A stretch of 64,000 nt of DNA from UBA11986 sp963734955 (GCA_963734955.1 CAVTJO010000007.1:124001-188000), one strand, 5' to 3'. Numbered from the stretch's first letter, positions 8,295-17,583 are shown. The notes: generated by a model not told the origin, from the letters alone. Numbers and translations are program-made.

Positions 8295-10139
8295 TTAGTT
8301 TGGCCCACCCGTGAGCAGGAAGATGGCCGCTTCATTTCCATCAATGTCAATTGACGGTTGAGGGATAATATCATACCGTCGTCCGCTCCTGAGGTCAAGC
8401 AGTTCGCTCTTCCCTCCAAACTCATATTGAAATGGAGTCAGATCAATCGTCTGTTTCTGATCTTTGTTATTAGCAATTACGATGATCCGCTCGCTCCGGG
8501 TGACTCTCAGGTATATATAGACCTCGTTGTGCGGCTTGAAATGAACGAGCGATCCTTGAGTAAGGGCGCTGTGCTCTTTGCGGAGCGAGAGGAGTTCCTT
8601 TGTAAAATTGAAGATATCATTTTCTTCAAGTGTCCTCCCGGCTTGTGTGAAGGCATCGCGACTGTCGCCAAGGAATCCGCCGGGGAAATCAGCCCTCAGT
8701 GCGCCGTGATCTTTCCCGCCCTTCATCCCTATCTCAGTGCCATAAAGCAATTGTGGGATCCCGCGTGTTGTCAGAAGTAGTGTGAGTGCCAGCTTGAGAC
8801 GCTTGCTGGCCCCGTTTACCCTGAACATGATTCGGGAAATATCATGGTTGTCGAGAAATGTCACGAGGTTACCGGGTGCCGGGAACAGAAAGTCCTTCGT
8901 CAGACATTCAAAGACCGTCGATATGCTGGCCGAGTCGGCAAAGACCCGATTGAACGCATCAAACAGTCCAAAGTCGGTAATTGATGGAAGATCCGGATCC
9001 AGTTCTTCCTGAAAGTGGCTTCCCCTTTGATACGGTGCGAGATAGACCGGATCCGTTATCCACACCTCTCCGACAATATTGAAATGCGGATACTCGTCCA
9101 GAATTGCCCTGCACCACTGTGAGCGGAAGGCAGGGTCGATGTAAGGATAGGTGTCCTCGCGAATCCCGTCAATGCCTGCGGACTCGATCCACCAGAGAGT
9201 GCTTTGAATCAGATAGGTGGCAACAAACGGGTTCGACTGATTCAGATCCGGCATGTAGTCCGTAAACCAGCCGTGCGTCGCCTTGTTCTTCACAACCGAG
9301 TCCGAATGGATGTCAGTAAGCTCGATTTTCGAATGGAATGCCTTCTGGTGGTCATTCACAGTCCCGTTCAGCCAATCGGGTGTGGGAAGGTTCTTGATCC
9401 AGGGATGATTGATGCCGATATGGTTGTTCACATGGTCCATGATGATCTTCAGACCGCGCTTGTGGGCCTCATCGACGAGCCGCGTGTAGAGAGTGTTCGT
9501 ACCGAAGCGTGGATCGATTCTGTACAAATCTGTTGCGGCATAACCATGATAGCTGGCTGATGATGCGTTATCCTCGACCATGGGGTTCATCCAGAGAGCC
9601 GTTACCCCCAGATCACGCACGTAGTCAAGGTGGTCGATGATTCCCTCAATATCCCCGCCGTGCCGACTATACGGGTTGTTCCGGTTGAGTGTGTCGAGCA
9701 TCCCGGCAACAGTATCGTTTGTTGTATCTCCGTTCGCGAAACGGTCGGGGGTAATGAGATAGATAACGTCACGACTGTCAAAGCCCTGGTATCGGCCCGC
9801 CGGGTTCGTTCGCCCAAGCAGTCGATACGAAATGGTTGTTGTTCCGGACTTATTGCGCAGGGTGAAGGAATACATACCAGGCTTTGCTCGAGGCGATATC
9901 ATCAAATCCACAAACGCGTACGTCGGGTTCTCCGTGTGATAAGTCTTTCGAACGGTCACGCCCGACGATGAACTCTTCACCGATGAGAGCATGAGATGAT
10001 CGCCATACAACATCAGTTGCAGCATAGTGTGCTTCATCCCGACCCACCAGTTCGGAGGGTCGATACGTGTTATCACCGGCGGTTGAGCGACACATTGTGC
10101 GGTCAGGAACAAGAGCAATGCAATTCGGGGGAAGCGCAT
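8295..10139 (-). CDS. secreted SusA-like neopullulanase / alpha-amylase (GH13)
   Basis: 614 residues with a signal peptide (residues 1-18). Residues ~20-105 form the cyclomaltodextrinase-type N-terminal domain (ITRIDPPNWWVGM). The GH13 barrel follows: DVIYLITPDRFANGD, GVTALWMNPM, then DHVNNH (region I). The catalytic set is intact: nucleophile Asp329 (DGIREDTYPY), acid Glu358 (NIVGEVW) and Asp433 (FLDNHD). A short C-terminal beta domain ends the protein. Family members cut alpha-1,4 (and some alpha-1,6) linkages in starch, pullulan or cyclodextrins in the periplasm or outside. It starts 9 bases after the truA stop on the same strand, so the two are probably co-transcribed although unrelated in role. 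No SusC/SusD pair is present in the window. Confidence 0.9.
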   Translation of the reverse strand: MRFPRIALLLFLTAQCVAQPPVITRIDPPNWWVGMKHTMLQLMLYGDHLMLSSVKSSSSGVTVRKTYHTENPTYAFVDLMISPRAKPGMYSFTLRNKSGTTTISYRLLGRTNPAGRYQGFDSRDVIYLITPDRFANGDTTNDTVAGMLDTLNRNNPYSRHGGDIEGIIDHLDYVRDLGVTALWMNPMVEDNASSASYHGYAATDLYRIDPRFGTNTLYTRLVDEAHKRGLKIIMDHVNNHIGINHPWIKNLPTPDWLNGTVNDHQKAFHSKIELTDIHSDSVVKNKATHGWFTDYMPDLNQSNPFVATYLIQSTLWWIESAGIDGIREDTYPYIDPAFRSQWCRAILDEYPHFNIVGEVWITDPVYLAPYQRGSHFQEELDPDLPSITDFGLFDAFNRVFADSASISTVFECLTKDFLFPAPGNLVTFLDNHDISRIMFRVNGASKRLKLALTLLLTTRGIPQLLYGTEIGMKGGKDHGALRADFPGGFLGDSRDAFTQAGRTLEENDIFNFTKELLSLRKEHSALTQGSLVHFKPHNEVYIYLRVTRSERIIVIANNKDQKQTIDLTPFQYEFGGKSELLDLRSGRRYDIIPQPSIDIDGNEAAIFLLTGGPN

Positions 10140-10148
10140 GGAGTGACT

Positions 10149-10961
10149 TTATCTTTTTGTCTTGTGGTGATGGTGGCCGGTGGCAAGTACGGGGAATGCA
10201 GGCTGAAGGGGGTGCTCCGACACGTCTCCGGGATAGTGAATTCGCTCGAGAAATAACCCTGATGGTGGAGCAGTGAAACGCGCCGGTGCGACAGATTTCT
10301 GGTCGATAAATTGCTTAACCTCATCGCACGTGAGTTTCCCGCGCCCGACTTCTGCAAGGACCCCAACGATCCGGCGCACAAGCTTCCACAGAAAATGGGA
10401 TCCACGGATGCGAATGAGGAGAAGGTCACCACTATTCGCTAGTTCAATATGCTCGATCATGGTCTTGGTCGACTTCTCGTTCACAGTGTCGTCCGTAAAT
10501 GACTGGAGGTCGTTCATTCCAGCAAACAGTAGCGCAGCCTGCTTCATCGCCGTAATGTCGAGGGAGTCCTTTATCCACCAAACATACCTCTTACCGAACG
10601 CCGTCCGGCGACGGGAGATCTGGTAAAGATATGTCCGAGCAGCAGCATCGTGACGTGCATGGAAATTGTCTGGAACCCGTTCCACTTCCAGGAGGTTGAT
10701 ATCGGGAGGCAGCTCATCGTTTGTCTTTTTCCTTATGATTTCAGGTGCGAGCATTGTCTGAACGTCGAGATGTGCGACTTGTTCGAGGGCGTGGACCCCG
10801 GCATCCGTTCGGCCGGAGCCATAGACTTCGAATGCATCCGTCTTGAACACTTTCTTCAACGCTGCACTGAGCTCGCCCTGCACTGTACGAGCATTGTTCT
10901 GTACCTGCCAGCCGCTGTAACGGGTACCTTCGTATTCGATGAAGATTTTGAAACGGGCCAT
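10149..10961 (-). CDS. truA: tRNA pseudouridine synthase A
   Basis: 270 residues from the ATG at 10961 (MARFKIFIEYEGTRYSGWQ), matching the family's normal start and length; the longer open frame to 11102 has no family-like sequence. The enzyme converts uridine to pseudouridine at positions 38-40 of the tRNA anticodon arm. The catalytic aspartate is Asp53 in GSGRTDAGVHA. The remaining family landmarks (FHARHDAAARTYLYQI, FTDDTVNEKSTKTMI, GSHFLWKLVRRIVG) are all present. The C-terminus has a natural His-rich tail (GHHHHK). It is the upstream member of a two-gene unit with the GH13 gene. Confidence 0.95.
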   Translation of the reverse strand: MARFKIFIEYEGTRYSGWQVQNNARTVQGELSAALKKVFKTDAFEVYGSGRTDAGVHALEQVAHLDVQTMLAPEIIRKKTNDELPPDINLLEVERVPDNFHARHDAAARTYLYQISRRRTAFGKRYVWWIKDSLDITAMKQAALLFAGMNDLQSFTDDTVNEKSTKTMIEHIELANSGDLLLIRIRGSHFLWKLVRRIVGVLAEVGRGKLTCDEVKQFIDQKSVAPARFTAPPSGLFLERIHYPGDVSEHPLQPAFPVLATGHHHHKTKR

Positions 10962-11169
10962 GAAGTAACATCGATGGTAACGCCATCCAAAGTAGGGATT
11001 CCATGAAGAATCTGCAAGCACCGATCGGTTACGCTCATCTTGACTTTGTCGTCGCACTCTCCTACCTTTTTGGCGAACAATCCCATCGTCTTCTGTGTTC
11101 ATTTACATACAGCTGGCATCGGTTTCTGGTTTCACCTATTCCTCTCACATATCATTTCTGGAGGTTTCC

Positions 11170-11769
11170 ATGATCGGATTCATGAGGTGCGTGGTAATCG
11201 GCGTTTGCTTTCTGGCGATGGGCGTGGCATCCACCCAGGCCGGCGGCGACAAATCGGATAAGACACCGGCTGCGCCAAAGGCAGGGTTCCGTGCAGAACT
11301 CCTCGGACAAGTGAGCGAGGTTGAGAAGAAGATTGAGGATCTTGCCGCCGCCGTTCCCGCCGACAAATACTCGTGGCGACCCGGTGAAGGCGTACGTTCG
11401 GTCAGCGAAGTGTACGTCCACATCATTGGAAGTAACTATTTCTTCATGACGTTTCTCGGTATCAAGCCACCCATGAAAATGGATCCGGCGATGGAAAAGA
11501 ACGTCACCGACAAGGCTGAGATCGCAAAGATGTTCAAGCCGTCATTTGATCATGTCCGTAACGCCGTGCTCAACCTATCAGACGATGATCTGGAGAAGAC
11601 AACGGAGATGTTTGGCAATACCGTGACTTATCGTACCGTTCTGGTTACTGAGCTTACTCATTTACACGAGCACCTCGGACAGTCCATCGCTTACGCCCGT
11701 GTGAATAACGTTGTTCCTCCATGGACTGCTGCAGAGCAGGCTGCCGCTGCAAAGAAAAACGCAAAATGA
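11170..11769 (+). CDS. secreted DinB-superfamily protein
   Basis: 199 residues from the ATG at 11170, chosen for the ribosome site TGGAGG just before it and for the signal peptide that starts there (MIGFMRCVVIGVCFLAMGVAS). The mature part is a four-helix DinB/YfiT-like bundle (SWRPGEGVRSVSEVYVHIIGSNYF). The likely metal ligands are the His in VHIIG and the pair in THLHEHLGQ. DinB-like proteins are often thiol-dependent transferases in the cytoplasm; the leader puts this one outside, so its role is open. A second, cytoplasmic DinB protein is encoded at 61703-62191. Confidence 0.78.
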   Translation: MIGFMRCVVIGVCFLAMGVASTQAGGDKSDKTPAAPKAGFRAELLGQVSEVEKKIEDLAAAVPADKYSWRPGEGVRSVSEVYVHIIGSNYFFMTFLGIKPPMKMDPAMEKNVTDKAEIAKMFKPSFDHVRNAVLNLSDDDLEKTTEMFGNTVTYRTVLVTELTHLHEHLGQSIAYARVNNVVPPWTAAEQAAAAKKNAK

Positions 11770-11782
11770 TCCTTTTATCGAT

Positions 11783-11827
11783 CAACACAAAGACATGGAG
11801 AGCCTGATCATCTGTGTCTTTGTGTTG
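11783..11827 (+). other. 13-bp perfect inverted repeat directly before the alcohol dehydrogenase start
   Basis: CAACACAAAGACA (11783-11795) pairs perfectly with 11815-11827 around a 19-base loop and ends 8 bases before the ATG at 11836. There is no T-run, so it may be a weak terminator for the DinB gene, an operator, or a leader hairpin that affects translation of the next gene. Confidence 0.5.
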
Positions 11828-11835
11828 GTTCCTCT

Positions 11836-12843
11836 ATGAAAGCTCAACAGCTTCTTTCTCCACGGCCAATCGATGAGAACCCTCTGGAGTCGAGAGAAGT
11901 CGCTATCCCCCGACCCGGCACTCACGAAGTAGTGCTGAAGGTGCATGTCTGTGGCATCTGCCACACCGACCTGCATGTTGTTGAAGGAGATTTGCCACTC
12001 CCGAAGATCCCCGTTATTCCAGGACACCAGATCATTGGTATTGTTGAGGAGATTGGAGAGGATTGCACAAAGTGGAGAAAGGGAGAGCGCTTAGGAGTCC
12101 CCTGGTTGTATTCAACGTGTGGTACATGTGAATACTGTCAATCGGGAAGGGAAAATCTCTGCGACAGGGCGCGCTTCACAGGGTTTTCAGTCGATGGCGG
12201 TTTCGCGGAGTTTGTGGTGGTACATGAGAACTTCCTGTATCGGGTCCCGGAAACATTCACCGATGAGCATGCCGCCCCGCTCATGTGTGCGGGCGTAATC
12301 GGTTATAGATCATTGCGACTCAGTGGAATCCGTCCGGGACGGCGCATCGGTCTGTATGGCTTTGGCGCCTCAGCTCATATTGCTATTCAGATCGTACGAC
12401 ACTGGGGATGCGAAGTCTACGTCGTCACCCGTAGCAAACGTCATCGGGAGCTTGCGGAGCAACTCGGGGCTGTCTGGACCGGCCACGCTGAAGAGATGCA
12501 GCCGCATCCGATTGACAGCGCAGTGATTTTTGCTCCGGCAGGTCAGCTCGTGCCGGCGGCTTTGAAGGTTCTCAAGAAAGGTGGGACGGTTGCCCTTGCG
12601 GGAATCCATATGAGCCCGATTCCCGTGATGGAATACAAACTGCTCTACGAAGAACGCACCGTGCGGAGCGTTGCAAACAGCACACGAGAGGATGTGAAGG
12701 GACTGCTGGCTTTGGCGGCCGATATCCCAATCAGGACTGAGGTTGATGTCTTTCCCCTTAACGATGCAAACAATGCGCTCCAGAAACTGAAACGGAGTGA
12801 GATTGGAGGCAGCGGAGTGCTAAGGATTGCGGATCGTAGCTAG
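11836..12843 (+). CDS. zinc-dependent alcohol dehydrogenase (medium-chain family)
   Basis: 335 residues. Catalytic-zinc ligands are Cys42 (CGICHTD), His64 (GHQIIG) and probably Cys151. The structural zinc site is complete (Cys95, 98, 101, 109 in CGTCEYCQSGRENLC). The nucleotide-binding turn is YGFGASAH, near residue 173. It oxidises alcohols or reduces aldehydes with NAD(P); it resembles AdhP/AdhA-like cinnamyl-type enzymes, but the substrate cannot be read from the sequence. No Shine-Dalgarno sequence precedes the ATG, and a 13-bp hairpin ends 8 bases before it. It is a single gene between a DinB gene and the opposing priA. Confidence 0.88.
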   Translation: MKAQQLLSPRPIDENPLESREVAIPRPGTHEVVLKVHVCGICHTDLHVVEGDLPLPKIPVIPGHQIIGIVEEIGEDCTKWRKGERLGVPWLYSTCGTCEYCQSGRENLCDRARFTGFSVDGGFAEFVVVHENFLYRVPETFTDEHAAPLMCAGVIGYRSLRLSGIRPGRRIGLYGFGASAHIAIQIVRHWGCEVYVVTRSKRHRELAEQLGAVWTGHAEEMQPHPIDSAVIFAPAGQLVPAALKVLKKGGTVALAGIHMSPIPVMEYKLLYEERTVRSVANSTREDVKGLLALAADIPIRTEVDVFPLNDANNALQKLKRSEIGGSGVLRIADRS

Positions 12844-12864
12844 ACAATTGTAAAGCTGTAGCTT

Positions 12865-15399
12865 CTACATCAATCCAACCGGGTCAACATCGATCGTCAT
12901 GCGAACAGATCGCCTCGAGAATTGACGATACTCAGCCAACGCCCTTCGCAACGCCGAACGCAGCAATGCACCTGACGGGTCTTTCGCTTTCAGGCTCTTC
13001 AGCAGGATGTGCCACCTAAACTGATTATTGATTTTCGCAATCACTGCGGGTGCGGGTCCAAGAACTGCTAGCTGTCCGTCGGACGCAGGAAGGAGCCGGG
13101 CGAATTTCTCCGAGTGTTTTTGCACCTCCGATTCGTTCTTTCCCTTTGTCTCAACCAATGCAAGACGGGAGAACGGCGGGTATGCCAGTGTGCGCCGCTC
13201 TTCGAATTCTTCCTCATAGAACCTCTTCACATTATTATCAATGACGTGCTGCAGTGTGTAATGTTTGGGTTGATGGGTCTGGATGATCACTTCACCGAGC
13301 AGGGAACTGCGACCTGCACGGCCGGCCACCTGCGTAAGAAGCTGAAAGGTCCTCTCCGATGCGCGGAAATCGGGGAGCAACATCTGCGTATCGGCAGAAA
13401 TCACGCCGACCAGCGTCACCCGGGGGAAGTCCAAACCCTTTGCAACCATCTGCGTGCCGAGGAGAATGTCCGCCTCACCGGCACCGAACTTCCTCAAGAG
13501 GCGATCGTGTGACCCCTTGCGCGTTGTCGTGTCGAGGTCCATGCGAATCACTCTGGCTTCCGGGAACATTGTGGCAAGCTCCTCCTCGACGCGTTGTGTC
13601 CCGATGCCGCGCAGCTGAATGTTCACCCCCTTGCACTTTGGACATTGTTCGGGCGGAGTGCGGACCAATCCGCAATAGTGACAGCGAAGGTGTTTCCTGG
13701 CGAGATGGTATGTGAGTGTTATGCTGCACTTCCCGCACATCTCGATGTAACCGCAGTCAGGACACTCGACGAACGGAGCAAACCCCCGCCTGTTCTGCAG
13801 GAGAATAATGCCTTCGCTTTTCTGAAGCCGACGTTCAATCTTCTGCTTCAAAACGGCCGAGAGGGACGACTGCTTGAAACCTCTGAGCTTCCTTCTCTCC
13901 TCGTCGGGAAGCGACAATTTCATTTCTTCATACGCCCGTTTTCGCTCGCTCACCATATCCACTATCTCTATCCCGGGCATCGGAATAGCTTCAATCCGGT
14001 CGGGCATTTCCAACAGGGTGTACTTTCCCATCATGGCATTGTGATACGATTCGGCCGACGGAGTTGCCGATCCCAGAACAACCACGGCCCCAATCTGTGT
14101 TGCGCGAATGATCGCCACGTCACGGGCATTATAACGAGGCACCGAATCGAATTGCTTGTATGACGCCTCATGCTCCTCGTCGACCACAATCAGCCCCAGA
14201 TTGCTCAACGGGGCGAAGACTGCCGACCGCGGCCCGATGACGATGCGATAGGTTCCCTGCCTTGCAAGTCGCCACACATCGTAGCGTTCACCGGGAGACA
14301 TTCGGCTGTGCACCACGGCAACGCGATCCGCGAAATGGCTCTTGAAACGGCGCACAATCTGAGGTGTGAGTGAGATTTCGGGAACAAGGACGATCGCAGT
14401 CCTGTCCCTGCTCAGACAGTGACGGATTGCCTCGATGTAAACCTGGGTCTTTCCGCTCCCTGTCACCCCGTGCAGGAGAAAGGTCCTTGCCGCCCCTCCA
14501 TCGACGGCATCGGTGAACGCCTGAAGAACCATTTTCTGGTTCTCGTTGAGAAGAAGCCGGAGTGTTTGTTCTTCCGTTCCAAAATCCTGTGACCGGTTCA
14601 CTTCACGTCGTACAGTTTCCAACACTCCCGATTCGACAAGGCCGCGCAATGTTTGAGATGTGGCCCCGGATCTCTTCAACAGATCAGCCACAGCAACGTC
14701 AACTGTCCGTTGTTTCTTCAGCCACTGAAGGGAGGCCAGTAGTTGTCGTGCCTTCTTCTTTCGCAACGGGATGGTATTGAGGGTTGTTGAGAGAAGGGCA
14801 TCGTCCAGGGATTCCAGCTTGATGAATTCCCTTACTTTTGGTTTCTGGGTTGCACGCGGGATGCTGTCCTCAGTCACGATCATCCCTGCCTGCTCCATCT
14901 CGTTCAGAACTGCGTTAATGTTTTTGAGCCCGGTTCTCTTCCGGAGATCGGCAGCAGGAGTTGGCCCGCGGTCCGAGAGTATGCGCAGAAGAGTTGCGCG
15001 TTTTGGAGCGTGGGATTTCAGACCGTCAAGTGCGTTCGCAAGTTCCGGCCCGGACAACGCCGTACTGGCGACACGTTTGCCTGCAGTGAACCCATGCGGC
15101 AGTGCAGCTTTGAGTACCTCACCCAGTGGTGCAAAGTAGTACTCGGCAATCCATCGACACAACTCAAGGAGTTCCTGTGAAATAGCCGGGCCCGGGTCCA
15201 GAATGTCGTGGATGGGTTTGATATTAGTGATGGTGGTGGAGAGGGGTGAACCTATGATGATGCCGGTTGCATACTTTCTGCCAAACGGAACAATTGCACG
15301 CACCCCGGGTACTGCAGAGGCTTGAAGATCGGGAGGAACGAGGTAGGTGAATGTTTTGTCGACTGCGACGGGCAGGGCGACATCGACGAGCTGAGGCAT
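12865..15399 (-). CDS. priA: primosomal protein N' (replication restart helicase PriA)
   Basis: 844 residues. The N-terminal DNA-binding domain opens with VDVALPVAVDKTFTYLVP. A superfamily 2 helicase core follows: Walker A GVTGSGKTQVY, DEEH box VVDEEHEASYK and motif III GSATPSAES. A zinc-binding insert has four CxxC-type pairs (CPDCGYIEMCGKC, CHYCG, CPKC), and motif VI is QVAGRAGR. PriA reloads the replisome at stalled forks. All landmarks are intact and the length is normal, if slightly long. It stands alone, convergent with the alcohol dehydrogenase gene. Confidence 0.96.
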   Translation of the reverse strand: MPQLVDVALPVAVDKTFTYLVPPDLQASAVPGVRAIVPFGRKYATGIIIGSPLSTTITNIKPIHDILDPGPAISQELLELCRWIAEYYFAPLGEVLKAALPHGFTAGKRVASTALSGPELANALDGLKSHAPKRATLLRILSDRGPTPAADLRKRTGLKNINAVLNEMEQAGMIVTEDSIPRATQKPKVREFIKLESLDDALLSTTLNTIPLRKKKARQLLASLQWLKKQRTVDVAVADLLKRSGATSQTLRGLVESGVLETVRREVNRSQDFGTEEQTLRLLLNENQKMVLQAFTDAVDGGAARTFLLHGVTGSGKTQVYIEAIRHCLSRDRTAIVLVPEISLTPQIVRRFKSHFADRVAVVHSRMSPGERYDVWRLARQGTYRIVIGPRSAVFAPLSNLGLIVVDEEHEASYKQFDSVPRYNARDVAIIRATQIGAVVVLGSATPSAESYHNAMMGKYTLLEMPDRIEAIPMPGIEIVDMVSERKRAYEEMKLSLPDEERRKLRGFKQSSLSAVLKQKIERRLQKSEGIILLQNRRGFAPFVECPDCGYIEMCGKCSITLTYHLARKHLRCHYCGLVRTPPEQCPKCKGVNIQLRGIGTQRVEEELATMFPEARVIRMDLDTTTRKGSHDRLLRKFGAGEADILLGTQMVAKGLDFPRVTLVGVISADTQMLLPDFRASERTFQLLTQVAGRAGRSSLLGEVIIQTHQPKHYTLQHVIDNNVKRFYEEEFEERRTLAYPPFSRLALVETKGKNESEVQKHSEKFARLLPASDGQLAVLGPAPAVIAKINNQFRWHILLKSLKAKDPSGALLRSALRRALAEYRQFSRRSVRMTIDVDPVGLM

Positions 15400-15505
15400 G
15401 CAGGAATATCGAGAAAAGGTGATTGAAGGTCAATCGGGCCATTACGTTCCGCCCGCGGGAATCGGTGAAGAGGAGACGGGATGAGAAACAGCAACCGCGA
15501 CGGTC

Positions 15506-15958
15506 TCAGTTATCTGAGATAACGTACTTCGTTTTGAACTGCGGTATCTGCACGGGTCGCCACGCATGATATACTTTCGCGCACTTCATGCGTCCGTCCA
15601 CAAAAAGTATGCACTTCACGAGGTGGCCGCCATCTTCATGCAACGCTACAGTGTGAACCGGGACATCCTGTTTCATGAAGCGGTAGACCGATTGAAGCGA
15701 GTCAGACTCGAAGTCATGAACGTGCATTTCCACGGCGCCTTTGATGAATACGGCAAACCAGAGAAACTCCTTGTCGGGGTATGGGTTTGGATATGCCGCG
15801 AAGAACACTCTGGCACTGTCTTCAAAATTCGTCTGGTCCGAGTCCCGCTGTTCGCTCACATCTTCGTAACTGAAGGAACTGAAGAGTGAAGTACTGCACG
15901 ATGCAAGGACCATCATGGTGGTGGTTGCAGCCAGTATGATATTCTTCCTGCTTTTCAT
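15506..15958 (-). CDS. lipoprotein with a C-terminal domain resembling a T9SS sorting domain
   Basis: 150 residues from the ATG at 15958 (a TTG three codons earlier is the only longer choice). The N-terminus is a lipoprotein signal with lipobox LASC (Cys near residue 20). After a short linker the sequence AAYPNPYPDKEFLWF resembles the YPNPF opening of a type A T9SS sorting domain. It is followed by the same alternation of strands (VEMHVHDFESDSLQSVYRF, then VHTVAL), but without the usual KMLLLK-type ending. This may be a lipid-anchored protein using the same beta-sandwich fold. Function is unknown. It lies between murB and priA on the same strand with gaps of about 66 and 106 bases. Confidence 0.6.
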   Translation of the reverse strand: MKSRKNIILAATTTMMVLASCSTSLFSSFSYEDVSEQRDSDQTNFEDSARVFFAAYPNPYPDKEFLWFAVFIKGAVEMHVHDFESDSLQSVYRFMKQDVPVHTVALHEDGGHLVKCILFVDGRMKCAKVYHAWRPVQIPQFKTKYVISDN

Positions 15959-16024
15959 CGATAGCAATTAGGAAAAATGTGCCATGAAGGGCAAGCGAAT
16001 TGTGACGAGTAGAGAGATCCTCCT

Positions 16025-17104
16025 TCAGGCCGGTATCACTACGGGTTCTCTCTCGAGTGAAATACCGAAGCGCTCATAGACGGCCCGCTGAATTCTTGCA
16101 GCAAGTTCGAGTAATTCACTCGTCGAACCGCCATGGTTGACCAGCGCCAACGAATGGTTGTGCGACACTCCCACATTCCCGATCCGGTACCCTTTTGCGA
16201 AGCCTGCTTTCTCCACCAACCATGCGGCAGGAATTTTCACTTCATCTCCCGAAGGGAATGTCGGGATCCGATCATCATGCCCCGAACGACTCCACTGTGC
16301 GTGTACCTCATCGAATCGGTCGATCGAAATGATCGGATTGGTAAAGAATGATCCAACGGAACGGGAGTTCGGATCGCCGAGGTCGAGTACCATGGACTTC
16401 TTGCGGCGGAGTGCAAGCACTGCCTCGCGGACGGCGCTCAACGCTGGCTCGCCTTTATGAAGTGTATCCAGGCCGGTGGTGGACGCCATGAATCTCGAGA
16501 GTTCAGGATAGGTTATCACCGGCCGCCCTCCTTCTCGTAACTGGAACGTTACCTTGGTGATGACATATCTGTCCGCGTCCTGGGACTTGAACCTGCTCTG
16601 CCTGTACGCAAAACGGCAGTCACGGTTTGTGAATTCAACTTCATCAAGCGTTTTCCGATCTATCGCTCGCAAGGACACAATCGTGTCAGCTACCTCTTGT
16701 CCGTATGCACCGACGTTCTGGATTGGCGTTGCGCCAACAAGTCCCGGGATTCCGGAAAGACACTCCATTCCACCGAGTCCACGTTCAATACACCGAACAA
16801 CAAGCTGATCCCACGGCTCACCTGCAGCCGCGGCAACAGTTCCTCGATCCTCAAAAGCAATTCCTTTTGTATCAACCTTGATGACGAGACCGTCGAACCC
16901 GGCGTCAGCAAAGATGACATTACTGCCGCCGCCCAGAATATGAACCCGGAGGTCGCGCTTGTGTGAATAGGCCAACGCCTCAAGAATGTCTTCGACTGTT
17001 TTGCAGATGAAGAAATATCTCGCGTTTCCCCCGAGACCAATGGTGGAAAAGTCAGAAAGAGGGACGTTTTCCTGAATCTTCAGTGGGGTGACAGCAACGG
17101 ACAT
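16025..17104 (-). CDS. murB: UDP-N-acetylmuramate dehydrogenase (MurB)
   Basis: 359 residues from the ATG at 17104; the open frame reaches 17191, but the added part overlaps the cupin gene and lacks family sequence. It reduces UDP-GlcNAc-enolpyruvate to UDP-MurNAc with NADPH and FAD in the cytoplasmic stage of peptidoglycan synthesis. The FAD domain has TIGLGGNARYF and LGGGSNVIF, and the substrate region GLGGMECLSGIPGLVGATPIQNVGAYG is canonical. The proton-donor serine is in SVGSFFTNP and the final catalytic Glu in EREPVVIP. It is a type I enzyme. It follows the cupin gene by 10 bases on the same strand. Confidence 0.95.
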   Translation of the reverse strand: MSVAVTPLKIQENVPLSDFSTIGLGGNARYFFICKTVEDILEALAYSHKRDLRVHILGGGSNVIFADAGFDGLVIKVDTKGIAFEDRGTVAAAAGEPWDQLVVRCIERGLGGMECLSGIPGLVGATPIQNVGAYGQEVADTIVSLRAIDRKTLDEVEFTNRDCRFAYRQSRFKSQDADRYVITKVTFQLREGGRPVITYPELSRFMASTTGLDTLHKGEPALSAVREAVLALRRKKSMVLDLGDPNSRSVGSFFTNPIISIDRFDEVHAQWSRSGHDDRIPTFPSGDEVKIPAAWLVEKAGFAKGYRIGNVGVSHNHSLALVNHGGSTSELLELAARIQRAVYERFGISLEREPVVIPA

Positions 17105-17114
17105 GAGTGTTTCT

Positions 17115-17480
17115 CTACTGTGAGTCTCTGTGAACAGCCTCAACTGAAAATGCAGGAAGACAGATGGCAATATATTCAGCCCCCGCTTCACCTGGAGAGC
17201 TGTAGCGAATCCATTCTCCCGCGTGCGCGATGATTGCCTGTCCGACTTTCACGTCAATCGTGCCCGATTCATGATCGACTCTGAGCATCCCGCTCAACAC
17301 AACCGTATATTCATCAAACTCCGGCCGTTGTCCCAGCTCCACCCATCCGGCTGGACTCCGCATGCGGGCCACGCTGACCGATGAAGTCTCAGAATTTACG
17401 CGACCAATGTATTCCTCGATCAGCTTCGGCTTGTTGCCGGCAGCCGATATTTTGGTGGGGGTTGAAATCAATGTCGGCAT
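17115..17480 (-). CDS. small cupin-domain protein
   Basis: 121 residues forming a single cupin barrel: RPEFDEYTVVLSGMLRV corresponds to cupin motif 1, with Glu and Tyr where His-rich ligands are often found, and VGQAIIAHAGEWIRYSSPG to motif 2. It resembles the EutQ-like or ethanolamine-utilisation-type cupins, but those are mostly recognised by fold. The metal ligands are incomplete, so it may bind a small molecule or be non-catalytic. It sits immediately before murB (10 bases) and is probably co-transcribed with it. Confidence 0.7.
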   Translation of the reverse strand: MPTLISTPTKISAAGNKPKLIEEYIGRVNSETSSVSVARMRSPAGWVELGQRPEFDEYTVVLSGMLRVDHESGTIDVKVGQAIIAHAGEWIRYSSPGEAGAEYIAICLPAFSVEAVHRDSQ

Positions 17481-17555
17481 GATGGTGAGTTCCTTTTCGC
17501 TGCAACCAAGAGTAAGTGAATGTTGAAGAAGACCGATTCTGCAGTGAATTTTCTC

Positions 17556-17583
17556 TTGTCATCGTAGCAGAAAAGTATATCTT
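17556..17583 (+). promoter_or_regulatory. sigma-70-like promoter candidate
   Basis: TTGTCA (17556-17561), 16-base spacer, TATCTT (17578-17583), 23 bases before the ATG at 17607 in the divergent gap between the cupin gene and the CPBP gene. Confidence 0.45.

Noticed and set aside
10149..10200. His-rich C-terminus of TruA as a sign of an artificial tag
   Set aside because: It is four His in a natural context (GHHHHK) in normal reading and is followed by a stop; nothing points to vector sequence.
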